64,000 nt of DNA from Versatilivorator sp963663845 (GTDB lineage: Bacteria > Acidobacteriota > Terriglobia > Versatilivoradales > Versatilivoraceae), in assembly GCA_963663845.2 (NCBI GenBank), contig OY760650.2:1-64000 (forward strand). The letters are read 5' to 3'. The position numbers were made by a program, and so were the translations under genes. Shown piece by piece: positions 56,116 through 64,000 of this stretch. Below the pieces are notes generated by a model, which had not been told where the DNA came from, searched no databases, and saw nothing but the letters and a program-made list of their open reading frames with translations. Numbering within the stretch: position 1 is the first letter of the stretch; every line of letters starts with the position of its first letter.

Positions 56116-57004
56116 TCGGCTGATCAGGAGGCACAGGAGATTCCAGGTCGGGGTCCACCCGCTCGCCGGGCCTGAGCCGAGGATCCACTTCAAAACCGGC
56201 GACCCGGGCCAGGATGAGGTGGAGTTGGCGCACCCCCTCCGTCAGCGCCGCCGGTCCCGGCTGCAGGATGTAGGTCGATTTGATCTCGTAGATCTTTCCG
56301 TCGCGGACGGCGGCCATCTCCGACCAGCCCTCTCGCTGCCTGATCCGGTCCTTGTTGACCTTGACCCCGCACCAGGAAGCGACGATGACCTCCGGATCGC
56401 GGGAACGCACGGCACCCGGGTCCACAATCCGGTCCCGCCCCAGCCGCTTGTGACGGAGCTCCGGAAAGACGGTCTCGCCCCCGGCCAGTTCCACGAGCTC
56501 TTCCACCCACTGAATGCCGCTGATCAGGGGGTCCTTCCACTCCTCGAAAAAGACCCGAGGCCGGCGGGGAAAGCGGCGGGCCGACGCCTCGATCGCCTCC
56601 AGGCCGCTCGACAGCTCCGAGACCAGGGCCCTGCCCTTGTGCGGGACGCCCACCAGATCGGCCAGCGTCCGGATCACCTGCAGGATCTCCTTCACGCTCC
56701 TTTGATTGAAAGTCAGAACGGTCAATCCCCGCCGGATCAACTCGGCGGCGATGTCGGCCTGCAGGTCGGAGAAGGCCAGCACCAGGTCGGGGCGCAGTTG
56801 CTCGATCCTGTCCAGCCGGGCGCTGATGAAAGCCGACACTCGCGGCTTGGACCGCGCCTCCGGCGGGCGTACCGTGTACCCCGAGACTCCCACGATGCGG
56901 TCCTCTTCCCCCAGCAGATAGAGGGTCTCGGTGGTTTCCTCGGTCAGGCAGACAATCCGCTCCGGATAACCCGCCGTCCCGTGGTGCTTGTGTTCCCCTG
57001 TCAT
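56045..57004 (-). CDS. BtuF-like cobalamin-binding protein without signal peptide, repeat-derived C-terminus
   Basis: 319 residues from the ATG at 57004 (MTGEHKHHG). It has the periplasmic-binding fold of BtuF: RIVCLTEETTETLYLLGEEDRIVGVSGY, LRPDLVLAFSDLQADIAAELIRRG, LVELAGGETVFPEL and VASWCGVKVNKDRI. No signal peptide or lipobox precedes the fold, unlike the BtuF at 59.0-60.0 kb, so it may act in the cytoplasm or be mis-started. The last residues (about TQSSTKTNHE) are encoded by repeat R1. It is the last gene of the riboswitch-led cobalamin operon. Confidence 0.75.
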   Translation of the reverse strand: MTGEHKHHGTAGYPERIVCLTEETTETLYLLGEEDRIVGVSGYTVRPPEARSKPRVSAFISARLDRIEQLRPDLVLAFSDLQADIAAELIRRGLTVLTFNQRSVKEILQVIRTLADLVGVPHKGRALVSELSSGLEAIEASARRFPRRPRVFFEEWKDPLISGIQWVEELVELAGGETVFPELRHKRLGRDRIVDPGAVRSRDPEVIVASWCGVKVNKDRIRQREGWSEMAAVRDGKIYEIKSTYILQPGPAALTEGVRQLHLILARVAGFEVDPRLRPGERVDPDLESPVPPDQPSPRPAGRIIGERYTQSSTKTNHE

Positions 57005-57083
57005 GGCTCCTACCGTCCATCCGCGCTGGCGTCGCCGGAAGCCGCTCGAGTCGGTCGCTCCCGCTGACTCACCAACGACCCCC

Positions 57084-58166
57084 TCAAATAGCCGAGAAGC
57101 GCCTCTGCCGGCGAAGCAGGCCCAGAAAGGTAATGCCTCCAATCACGGCCGTGACCGCCCCCACCGGCAACTCACCCGAAATCAGAGCCGTTCGAGCCAC
57201 AGCGTCGGCCAGCATCAGGAAACCGGCCCCCACCAGAAAGGAACAGGGCAGAACCACCCTGACGTCCTGCCCGAACAGCAGGCGGACCGCGTGGGGAATG
57301 ATCAGGCCCACAAAGGCGATGGTCCCGCCCTCGGCCACCGCCACGCCCACGATCAGGGAGGCCGCAGCATAGACCAGACGCTCGCAGCGGCGCACGTTGA
57401 CGCCCAGGCTGGCAGCCGACTCCTCTCCCATGGCCAGCAGGTGCAGGTCGCGGGTAATGGCCAACAGGACCGCCCAGCCCGGAATCAACAGAATCAGCAT
57501 ACGCCAGATGCGGTCGAATCCCACCACGTCGATGGTTCCGATGGTCCAGCGCAGGATTTGCAGGGCCCGGCTGTAGTCGGCGATGTACTGAACGAGGATG
57601 ACGCCGGCGCTGGCAATCAGGTTGACCACCACCCCCGCCAGCAGCAAGGTGCCGGGCATGACCACCTCACCGGTCCGGGACAGGCGGTACACCACCAGGA
57701 CAGCCGCGGCCGAGCCTGCAAACGCGGCCAGAAACACCATCGGCACGCCGGCCAGGGTGACGCCCCAACCGAGCGCGATGGCCACACTGGCCCCCAGGGT
57801 CCCGCCTCCCGAGACACCCAAGGTGAACGGCTCCGCCAGCGGATTGCGAAAGAAGGCCTGCAGGCAGGCCCCGACGGCTCCCAGGGAGGCGCCCAGGATG
57901 CCCCCCAGAACCACCCGGGGAAGGCGCAGCTCGAAAAAGAGAGTGCGCGCCATCGGATCCTCGCGCAGCAGGCTCAGATTCAGGGGGCGATAGCCCGCCC
58001 AGAGGGCAACCAGCGTGGAGGCCGCCAGGAAGAGCAGCGCCAGAATCAGGGGGCGTGCCAGATTGCGGGTTGGGGCGCGGGATGGGCGCTCCTGCCGATC
58101 CCGGGAGGAATCGTCGGCTCCCTGGTGGGATCCGGCGCCTTCGGGAGTCTGTCCTGAAGCATCCAT
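57084..58166 (-). CDS. btuC: FecCD/BtuC-type ABC transporter permease
   Basis: 360 residues from the ATG at 58166, which has GGGAG six bases upstream; an ATG at 58220 overlaps the ATPase gene. After a charged N-terminal 35 residues come about nine to ten membrane segments with the BtuC/FecCD signatures: FELRLPRVVLGGILGASLGAVGACLQAFFRNPLAEPFTLGVSGGG, AEGGTIAFVGLIIPHAVRLL and a final LPVGAVTAVIGGITFLGLL. It imports corrinoid or siderophore-like substrates; the riboswitch context favours cobalamin. Confidence 0.88.
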   Translation of the reverse strand: MDASGQTPEGAGSHQGADDSSRDRQERPSRAPTRNLARPLILALLFLAASTLVALWAGYRPLNLSLLREDPMARTLFFELRLPRVVLGGILGASLGAVGACLQAFFRNPLAEPFTLGVSGGGTLGASVAIALGWGVTLAGVPMVFLAAFAGSAAAVLVVYRLSRTGEVVMPGTLLLAGVVVNLIASAGVILVQYIADYSRALQILRWTIGTIDVVGFDRIWRMLILLIPGWAVLLAITRDLHLLAMGEESAASLGVNVRRCERLVYAAASLIVGVAVAEGGTIAFVGLIIPHAVRLLFGQDVRVVLPCSFLVGAGFLMLADAVARTALISGELPVGAVTAVIGGITFLGLLRRQRRFSAI

Positions 58167-58200
58167 GCTCGTCTCCCGGCTCCTCTTGCACCGATAGGGT

Positions 58201-59013
58201 TCAGGTGTCGGACCAGACAAAGGTTCTCCCCTCCAGCCGTCTGGCGCAGACCCCGGGGTCCTCGTAGACCCGGGAAAGCACCTCGTCCTTGAGAACCTGC
58301 CCGGGGGGGCCTTCGGCCAGGAGCGATCCCCGGTGGATGGCGAAGACGCGATCGAAGGCAGGATCCAGCAACTGCAAGTCGTGGGTCACCATCAGCGCCG
58401 TCATCCCCTGCAGGTCCCGAAGCTGCCTCAGGATGCGAATGAGTGCGGCCCGGTGCTTCAGGTCGAGGGCGGCCGCGGGTTCATCCAGGACCAGGCACTC
58501 CGGCTCCTGGGCCAGGGCCCTGGCCACGGCCACCAGTTGCCTCTCGCCTCCCGACAACTCCGTCACCGGGCGAGGGGCCAGATGAGCCCCGCCTACCGTG
58601 GCCAGGGCCTTCAGGGCCTGCTCCACGTCGAAGCGGTTCTCGAAGCGGAAGCGGGGCGTGTAGGGACTCCTCCCGGTCAACACCACTTCCATGGCCGTAA
58701 AGGGGAAAATCATGGGATTGATCTGGGGAACGTAGGCCAGAGTCCGCGCCAACCGCTGCCGGGGAATGCCGTTCAGTGGTTGCCCCGAGAAAAGGACTTC
58801 TCCGGCGTTTGGGGAACGAAGACCGGCCAACAAGCGGATGAGCGTGGACTTGCCCGAACCGTTGGCGCCGATGAGGGCCGCCAGGGCGCCGCGCTCGAGC
58901 TGAAGCGACACGTCGTCCACTACCCACAGCCCGGGCTCGTAGGCAAAGCGGAGCCCACGGGCTTCGATGAGGGCGTCGGCAGGGCCGGGTCCGAGGGGAC
59001 TACTTTGCGCCAT
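58201..59013 (-). CDS. btuD: BtuD-type ABC transporter ATP-binding protein
   Basis: 270 residues from the ATG at 59013; a TTG at 59022 is also in frame. Walker A LIGANGSGKSTLIRLLAGL (about 49), Q-loop YVPQINPMIFPFT, signature LSGGERQLVAVARAL, Walker B ECLVLDEPAAALD and H-loop VTHDLQLL are all present. The start overlaps the stop of the upstream binding-protein gene, showing coupling. It is the ATPase of the importer with the BtuC-type permease. Confidence 0.9.
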   Translation of the reverse strand: MAQSSPLGPGPADALIEARGLRFAYEPGLWVVDDVSLQLERGALAALIGANGSGKSTLIRLLAGLRSPNAGEVLFSGQPLNGIPRQRLARTLAYVPQINPMIFPFTAMEVVLTGRSPYTPRFRFENRFDVEQALKALATVGGAHLAPRPVTELSGGERQLVAVARALAQEPECLVLDEPAAALDLKHRAALIRILRQLRDLQGMTALMVTHDLQLLDPAFDRVFAIHRGSLLAEGPPGQVLKDEVLSRVYEDPGVCARRLEGRTFVWSDT

Positions 59014-60001
59014 CGTTCCCAAACACCTCCGGATGGATCAGCCGGGAGAAGAGCTCGGCCGTCTGCGCCACGAACTGGGACGCATGAAGGACGAACATTT
59101 CGCGAACGGGATGGACTCGCCCGCGGCGAACGGCCCGGATCTCTTTCAGTCCCGACCAGATTCCGACGGGCTCTTCGGCAAAGGCCCCCTTGGCTCCCTG
59201 CACCATGTCGATCACCACCTCGGGATCGAGGGTGACCACGGCCTCCTTGCCGATCCTGCCGTAGTTGAAGGTGGCGGGCGGGGCTATGGGCCTGCCGCCG
59301 GCAATCTCGATCAAACTGGACAAATAGCTTCCCTGAGTGGCCGCATAGAGACCGCGCAGGGTTCCGGGCACCCGGTCCACCACGCAGAGGACCGAGGGTT
59401 TGGGTAATCTCCGGGTGCGTTCGGCGACCCTGTCCAGAACGGCTCGAACCTCGCTTTGCAGGCGCCGTGCCTGTTGTTGCCTACCCACGCCTCGTCCCAC
59501 GGCATCGATGGCGGTGAAGACATCCTGCAGCGACTGGCTCGGAACCACCAGTGTCGGGATTCCCAGGGCCTGCAGGTGGCTGTCGACGAAGGGAGCCTGG
59601 ACCTCCGCCATGACCACCAGGTCGGGCGCCAGGCCGGCCACCTCCTCCAGGCTGGCGTTCTGCCAGCCGCCCACCCGAGGCAGAGAGGCCACGCTCGGGG
59701 GGTAGAAGCAATAGTCCGAAACGGCGACCACCCGGTCGAAGGCGCCCACCCCCTCCAAGATGTCGGTGGTGTTGGGGGACAGTGAGATGATGCGCCGGGG
59801 ATTGCCCGGGTCAACGCCTGGTTCTTCGGAGACGGATGAACCCCGAGCGCCACCAGCGCCCGGCCGTTGGCAGGACCACAGGCATGAGAATCCCAGCAGA
59901 AGCAGGCCCAGGCAGGCCAGTCGCCCCAGCCAGACTCCTATCTGGAGCCTCGCCCGCGAATTGACGCAAATCCCTCGGTGGGCCAACGGCACACCCTCCA
60001 T
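59000..60001 (-). CDS. btuF: BtuF-type cobalamin-binding lipoprotein
   Basis: 333 residues from the ATG at 60001. An export segment (LACLGLLLLGFSCLWSCQ) with a lipobox-like SC follows 28 residues later, so the exact start is not settled. The mature part has the type III binding fold: RRIISLSPNTTDILEGVGAFDRVVAVSDYCFYP, LAPDLVVMAEVQAPFVDSHLQALGI, a long central helix and EVVIDMVQGAKG. First gene of a four-gene operon headed by the cobalamin riboswitch 240 bp upstream. Confidence 0.88.
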   Translation of the reverse strand: MEGVPLAHRGICVNSRARLQIGVWLGRLACLGLLLLGFSCLWSCQRPGAGGARGSSVSEEPGVDPGNPRRIISLSPNTTDILEGVGAFDRVVAVSDYCFYPPSVASLPRVGGWQNASLEEVAGLAPDLVVMAEVQAPFVDSHLQALGIPTLVVPSQSLQDVFTAIDAVGRGVGRQQQARRLQSEVRAVLDRVAERTRRLPKPSVLCVVDRVPGTLRGLYAATQGSYLSSLIEIAGGRPIAPPATFNYGRIGKEAVVTLDPEVVIDMVQGAKGAFAEEPVGIWSGLKEIRAVRRGRVHPVREMFVLHASQFVAQTAELFSRLIHPEVFGNDGAK

Positions 60002-60242
60002 CCTGCACTCGGAGAATCGAGGCACCCCTGGTCCGAAGGTTTCGCCAGGTTGCAGGCTACAGCATGGACGAGTGCTTGTTTCTGGCATCTTCTCTGCCGG
60101 GCCCGATTCAGGTGGACGGCTTCCGCATGCAATAACCGGGGAGCGGTTCTCGACAATGAATCTGGAATCCGGTGAGAGAAGGTGGGAAAAGAGGAGCGGC
60201 ACCATCGCTCTCGTGCGAAGCGACACAGCAGTGGAGCGCGGT

Positions 60243-60414
60243 CCCAGGCAGGTCTCCTGACTCGCAGGTCACGGCGTTTCAGACGGCCTTCCCGTTATCG
60301 GAAACAACAGTGGCCAATCGCAGTGCTGAAACACTCGCTGCTTACAGTGGCGCGACCGTGCGGGAATTGCACCCGCTTCCCTTTTCACTCGCAGGACTGC
60401 CGCGAGCACCTGGC
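60243..60414 (-). ncRNA. Cobalamin riboswitch controlling the btuF-btuD-btuC operon
   Basis: Minus-strand P1 CCAGG/CCTGG closes an aptamer with AAGGGAAGCGGGTGCAATTC, CGGTCGCGCCACTGTAAGCA and the B12 box GAGTCAGGAGACCTGCC, all hallmarks of the adenosylcobalamin-class RNA. It lies between the IS and btuF. Cobalamin binding normally represses the downstream transport genes. Confidence 0.95.
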
Positions 60415-60525
60415 ACTCACCGCGGCAAATGCTAGCAAACCGGCAAGCCCGGGTCAATTTTCCGAGGGCGAAGTGCTGCAGGATTCGGTATTCACCACAA
60501 AAAGCACAAAAGTCACAAAACGAGC

Positions 60526-62010
60526 GAGCCTTTTGCAAAAATCCTCAGATAGGGGGATTTTGTAAGGGGACAAGGTAGGAGAATAGGCCAAAAGAGGGAC
60601 AAGACCACACTCTGTTGTATCATGAAGGCAGGTAAACCACATGATGAACGGAGGTGGAACTTGTCCCTTAAAGAAACAGTATCACGACACTGGTTGAGGT
60701 TTCAACGAGAGCTGTTTCCGTTGCTGGAGGACGACGTGGGGCCGCTGGGAGAACGTTACCAGCGGCTGGTGCAGGTGCTGGAGTTGGTGCGGGTGGAGGA
60801 GTTGTTGCCCTCCAGTCGGGGCTGGCGGGGGCGGCCTTTGGAGGATCGAGCAGCGCTGGCGCGGGCTTTTCTGGCGAAGGCGGTGCTGAACCTGGAGACG
60901 ACCCGGGCGTTGGTGGAGCGTGTGGGGAACGAGCCAAAGCTGCGCCGGCTATGCGGTTGGGAGAAGGCGGGGAGTGTGCCGAGCGAGTCGACCTTCTCGC
61001 GGGCCTTTGCGGAGTTTGCCGCCATTGACCTGACCAGGCGTCTGCACGAGGCGCTGTTGAAGGAGACGCTGGCGGGGCACTTGGCGGGGCACTTGGCGAG
61101 GGACTCGACGGCGATTGCGGGACGGGAAAAGCCAGCGCCCAAGGCGGCCCCGGCGGGGAAGCGGAAGCGTCGGCGGGGCCGTCCGCCAAAGGGCGAGCAA
61201 CGACCCAAGGAGTTGAGCCGTCTCCAGCGGCAGGGGTCGATGACGCTGGAGGAGATGCTGAAGGAGTTGCCCAAGGGCTGCGACACCGGCGTCAAGTCAA
61301 CCGGGAAGGGGTATCGGGAGAGATGGACCGGCTACAAGCTGCATATCGACGCCATCGACGGCGGGATACCGGTCAGTTGTCTGCTGACCTCGGCCTCGGT
61401 GCATGACTCTCAGGCGGCCATTCCGCTGGCGACGATGACGGCAAGGCGGGTGGACAGTCTCTACGACCTGATGGACAGCGCCTACGATGCGCCGGAGATC
61501 CGGGCCTACAGCGAGAAGCTGGGGCATGTGCCGATCATTGACACCAACCCCCGCAGGCGAGCGGATCTGAAAGCCGAGCGGAAGCGGGAGGCGCTGGCCC
61601 AGCGCTGTATCGGTCAGGTGTCCCCTGAGGCGCGGCGCTATCGGGAGCGCTCCACCGTGGAGCGGGTCAACGGACGGCTCAAGGAGGAGTTTGGCGGGCG
61701 GCACGTCAGGGTGCGCGGCCCTGAGAAGGTGATGTGCCACCTGATGTTCGGCATCCTGGCGCTGACGGTGGAGCAGTTGATGCGCTTGACGCTCTGAGCG
61801 CGCCCCCACCGACTCCCGAAAGGGCCGGATATCACCTGCTTCCGGGCAGGCAGAGGGTAAGCTGCGTCCGCCTCCGGCGACCGCTGGCGATCCGGCCATC
61901 AAATCCGCCTGTTTCCGTTCAAAAGGGGCTTTGTGGTCAGGTCGTCACGGCTGCAACGTCATGTTGGCCGCCACATCGACGGGCCCCACGAGGAATTTTG
62001 CAAAAGGCTC
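60526..62010 (+). mobile_element. Insertion sequence with DDE transposase
   Basis: Imperfect inverted repeats of 21 bp (20 identical), GAGCCTTTTGCAAAAATCC and following bases at 60526-60546 and their reverse at 61990-62010, flank the transposase gene. Outside both, CACAAAA-rich strings (60492-60520 and, reversed, 62045-62078) are also inverted relative to each other. The repeats could therefore belong to the host DNA and the true IS ends could be internal. The 61798-61989 stretch has no gene. No clear target duplication was found. Confidence 0.65.
60661..61797 (+). CDS. DDE transposase (IS4/IS5/IS1182-like)
   Basis: 378 residues from a TTG at 60661 that has GGAGG six bases upstream; an ATG at 60622 without such a site is in frame. 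The N-terminal part has RPLEDRAALARAFLAKAVLNLETTRALVERV (DUF772-like). The catalytic acidic residues are likely in LARDSTAIAG (first D), YDLMDSAYDAPEI (second D) and RERSTVERVNGRLKEEFGG (E). A basic stretch KRKRRRGRPPKGEQRP lies between the first two. The frame is intact, so the enzyme may be active. Confidence 0.88.
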   Translation: MSLKETVSRHWLRFQRELFPLLEDDVGPLGERYQRLVQVLELVRVEELLPSSRGWRGRPLEDRAALARAFLAKAVLNLETTRALVERVGNEPKLRRLCGWEKAGSVPSESTFSRAFAEFAAIDLTRRLHEALLKETLAGHLAGHLARDSTAIAGREKPAPKAAPAGKRKRRRGRPPKGEQRPKELSRLQRQGSMTLEEMLKELPKGCDTGVKSTGKGYRERWTGYKLHIDAIDGGIPVSCLLTSASVHDSQAAIPLATMTARRVDSLYDLMDSAYDAPEIRAYSEKLGHVPIIDTNPRRRADLKAERKREALAQRCIGQVSPEARRYRERSTVERVNGRLKEEFGGRHVRVRGPEKVMCHLMFGILALTVEQLMRLTL

Positions 62011-62201
62011 GAGCTTCTTGATTTCGAGTCTTGCCGATCCGATGGTTCTTTTTGTGTTTTTTGTGCCTTTTGTGGCCATTGAGCTTCAGACGCCAAACGG
62101 GTTTCAGTGTCACCTGATCGTTGGACGCGGCCACGGATCTGCGTCAGCGGAGAAAACTCTTGACGCTTATTTCGGCCGGTTGCTACGATTTGACCATTGG
62201 T

Positions 62202-62366
62202 CCCAAGGTGCTCGAATCCGAGCCGAAAGGGAAGCGGGTGCAATTCCCGCACGGTCGCGCCACTGTGATCAGCGAGCTCGCCGGCGAAGCAGGCCACTGT
62301 TGCTTCAGGCAATGGGAAGGCTGCCGGCCGGGCGTCTTAGCTGTCAGTCAGGAGACCTGCCTTGGG
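62202..62366 (+). ncRNA. Cobalamin riboswitch 1 upstream of the TonB receptor
   Basis: P1 is CCCAAGG (62202) with CCTTGGG (62360). Inside are AAAGGGAAGCGGGTGCAATT, CGGTCGCGCCACTGTGATC, GCCACTGTTGC, GGGAAGGC and the box AGTCAGGAGACCTGCC. It is intact. The 178 bases from here to the second aptamer contain no recognisable gene. Confidence 0.93.
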
Positions 62367-62544
62367 ATCGACGAGGCACGCTGCGCACGAGAGCGGCCAG
62401 GTCGAACATGCACACCGGTTTTCCGCACCTCCCGTCCTGTCAATTCTCTTCCGTCCGCCTTTCACCCGCAGCCTTGCCTGCCAAAATAGAGCCTGAGGTC
62501 CGCGCTCGGCGAATCAGGCCCATGACGATCCATTACTGGATGCG

Positions 62545-62939
62545 CCCTGAGCATCCCGGGAAGCGCGGTGAGATTCCGCCACTGCCTGAGCCCGCACTTC
62601 TCACCGGGTCGCTGAGGTCGGGGCCAAAATAGAGTTTGTTTTCAATCCCTTGGAACGGTTTGCTGGGGGCTTCAGGATACATACGGCGCTGGGCGCACTC
62701 TGGCTTGGCCTTTTCCCTTCAGCGCGCACATGCTCGCTCGACCGTAGTGACCGCTACGCTCTTCGCTCCCGAGCACGCGCTGAAGGGAAAATTCCTGCGC
62801 CATCAGCACGCCCCCCGGTGAGAAATGCGGGCCAGCAACTGTAAGCGGCAACGAAATCCGTCCGAACGCCACTGCCGAAGGGTGGGAAGGCGCGGAGAGT
62901 AGGCCCCTTCCGGCCGCAAGTCAGGAGACCGGCTCAGGG
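62545..62939 (+). ncRNA. Cobalamin riboswitch 2, interrupted by the MITE-like element
   Basis: P1 CCCTGAGC (62545-62552) pairs perfectly with GCTCAGGG (62932-62939). The 5' half has CCCGGGAAGCGCGGTGAGAT and CCGCCACTGCC. The 3' half has AGCAACTGTAAGCGGC, CGCCACTGCC, GGTGGGAAGGCGC and AAGTCAGGAGACCGG. Between them (62589-62833) sits a 245-bp element, so the aptamer of about 150 nt is split. A following CCTCC...GGAGG pair (about 62953-62968) could sequester the ribosome site of the receptor gene. Confidence 0.85.
62589..62833 (-). mobile_element. MITE-like element, copy 2, inserted in a riboswitch
   Basis: Left end AGCCCGCACTTCTCACCGGG (62589) and right end CCCGGTGAGAAATGCGGGCC (62833) are near-perfect inverted repeats. 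The internal 62711-62791 hairpin has arms TTTTCCCTTCAGCGCG and CGCGCTGAAGGGAAAA on the element strand. It is homologous over its length to 4328-4574 in inverted orientation. The C-G pair of copy 1 at arm position 9 is T-A here, a compensatory change. Confidence 0.85.
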
Positions 62940-62984
62940 AAGCTTCCTGAACACCTCCTTGGGGGAGGAGAAAGGACCTGCCAA

Positions 62985-64000
62985 ATGCAGTTCATGACCC
63001 GAAAGTCGACGCTAGCCTTCTGCCTCGTCGCCTGCTGTGCCACCCTGACCGCTGAGGCCGTCGAGCCGGCCTCGATCAGCGGAACCATCACCGATCCCCA
63101 AAAAGCGCTTGTGCCGGACACCCTGGTCACGCTCCATGACCGGTTCAGCGGCCTGCGCCTGAGAGTCACCACCGATGCCTCGGGAGAATTTCGCTTTCGG
63201 CTGCTGCGTCCGGGCGAATACATCCTGGAAGTCGAGGCCCGGGGCTTTGCTCCCGTGTCCCTGAGCGGTCTTCGAGTCGAGGCCGGTCAGGAACTGGTGC
63301 GAGACATTGCCCTGCAATTGGCGGTGCGCCGAGAGGAAGTCGTGGTCACGGCCTCGGGGAGGCCTCAGTCGGTCGACGAGGTATCGAAGGCCCTGACGGT
63401 CATCAATAGCAGGGATATGCAAGAGCGGGGGGAAACCAGCCTGGTCGAGGCCCTGAGGCCGATTCCCGGCTTGCGCATTCAGCAACTGGGGACGCCCGGC
63501 GCCCAGACGACCATTCGAACCCGCGGGCTGCGGGTCGAGAACACCTCGATTCTGATTGACGGCCTGCGCTTCCGGGACGCGGCCGCGCCCCAGGGAGACG
63601 CCACCTCCTTTGTGTCCCATCTTTTGCTTGCCGATACCCACCGGGTGGAGGTGTTGCGGGGGTCGGGTTCCTCCCTCTACGGAAGTCATGCCATCGGCGG
63701 TGTGATCAACATGATGAGCGCGGAAGGCGGCGGCCGCACCCGGGGAAGCCTGCTGACCGAGGGGGGATCCCTGGGCCGGCTGCATGGTCGCGCCCGCCTG
63801 GCGGGAGGATTCCAGCAGGACCGGTTCACCTACAGCGCGGGGCTGGCCCATCGAAACATTTCCAGAGGCGTCGATGGCGACGACGCCAGCCGCAACACCA
63901 CGGCCCAAGGGCGGCTGAATCTGAACCTCTCTCCGACGGCCAACCTCTCGGCACGATTCTACGGAGGCGACACCTTCCTCCAGCTCAACCGGTCGCCAAG
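62985..64000 (+). CDS. TonB-dependent receptor (BtuB-like), C-terminus beyond the window
   Basis: Outer-membrane receptor, at least 338 residues. MQFMTRKSTLAFCLVACCA is a signal peptide. Residues about 27-108 form a carboxypeptidase-regulatory-like beta domain (ISGTITDPQKALVPDTLVTL, GEFRFRLLRPGEYILEVEA). EEVVVTASGRPQSVDEVSKALTVI begins the plug, with SLVEALRPIPGLRIQQLG and VEVLRGSGSSLYGSHAIGGVINM. Barrel strands follow and run off the window. AAGGA lies eight bases before the ATG. Tandem cobalamin riboswitches upstream make vitamin B12 or a corrinoid the likely ligand. Confidence 0.9.
   Translation, partial: MQFMTRKSTLAFCLVACCATLTAEAVEPASISGTITDPQKALVPDTLVTLHDRFSGLRLRVTTDASGEFRFRLLRPGEYILEVEARGFAPVSLSGLRVEAGQELVRDIALQLAVRREEVVVTASGRPQSVDEVSKALTVINSRDMQERGETSLVEALRPIPGLRIQQLGTPGAQTTIRTRGLRVENTSILIDGLRFRDAAAPQGDATSFVSHLLLADTHRVEVLRGSGSSLYGSHAIGGVINMMSAEGGGRTRGSLLTEGGSLGRLHGRARLAGGFQQDRFTYSAGLAHRNISRGVDGDDASRNTTAQGRLNLNLSPTANLSARFYGGDTFLQLNRSP

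Noticed and set aside
62121..62489. Open frames across the riboswitch region
   Set aside because: They overlap conserved riboswitch elements and carry no recognisable protein sequence.

Overview
The window is chromosomal DNA of a high-GC bacterium. A TonB receptor with an N-terminal carboxypeptidase-regulatory-like domain, a stand-alone isomerase of the transaldolase/PGI fusion type, and many long interspersed intergenic repeats suggest Acidobacteriota or a near relative. That placement is an inference; no rRNA is present.

Layout. 1-7.8 kb: an M3 peptidase cut by the window edge, rpiB, a glucose-6-phosphate isomerase, a zinc-ribbon membrane protein and a flavoprotein/polyferredoxin membrane fusion. 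7.8-15.4 kb (minus strand): a tightly coupled run ruvX-mltG-M16 peptidase-bioF-bioD-nfo. 16.3-21 kb (minus): two methyltransferases, two glycosyltransferases and a DUF3108 exported protein, probably a surface-glycan operon. 21-23.6 kb: a XamI-type restriction-modification pair. 23.7-38.2 kb: an SDR gene, then the housekeeping operon dnaX-ybaB-recR, split between ybaB and recR by an 11-kb AT-richer island flanked by att-like copies of the ybaB 3' end. 38.6-52.2 kb: a sugar-type ABC binding protein and permease with a PLP decarboxylase, a gamma-glutamyltransferase-like enzyme, a Tat-exported protein of unknown function, an epimerase and carAB. 52.7-56 kb: a glycosyltransferase and a group II intron. 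56-64 kb: a cobalamin uptake region in which a riboswitch controls an ABC transporter operon on the minus strand, and tandem riboswitches (the second split by a small mobile element) precede a TonB receptor on the plus strand, with an IS between the two units.

The most interesting part is the 25.2-36.2 kb island. A trypsin-like protease fused to a metallophosphoesterase is read divergently from a five-gene operon (P-loop ATPase, PLD-like nuclease, second related ATPase, HerA-like ATPase, unknown protein), which converges on a DNA methyltransferase gene. The set looks like an anti-phage or DNA-conflict system but lacks the hallmark genes of BREX, DISARM, Dnd/Ssp or Zorya. No integrase gene is present in the island.

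The intergenic space is crowded with repeats: a modular family (called R1 here) that often supplies the stop codon of the gene before it; a roughly 203-bp hairpin-ended element (R2) invaded by the group II intron; a roughly 246-bp element with terminal inverted repeats and an 81-nt stem-loop showing a compensatory base change; and heptameric tandem repeats overlapping stop codons. No tRNA, rRNA or CRISPR array was seen.
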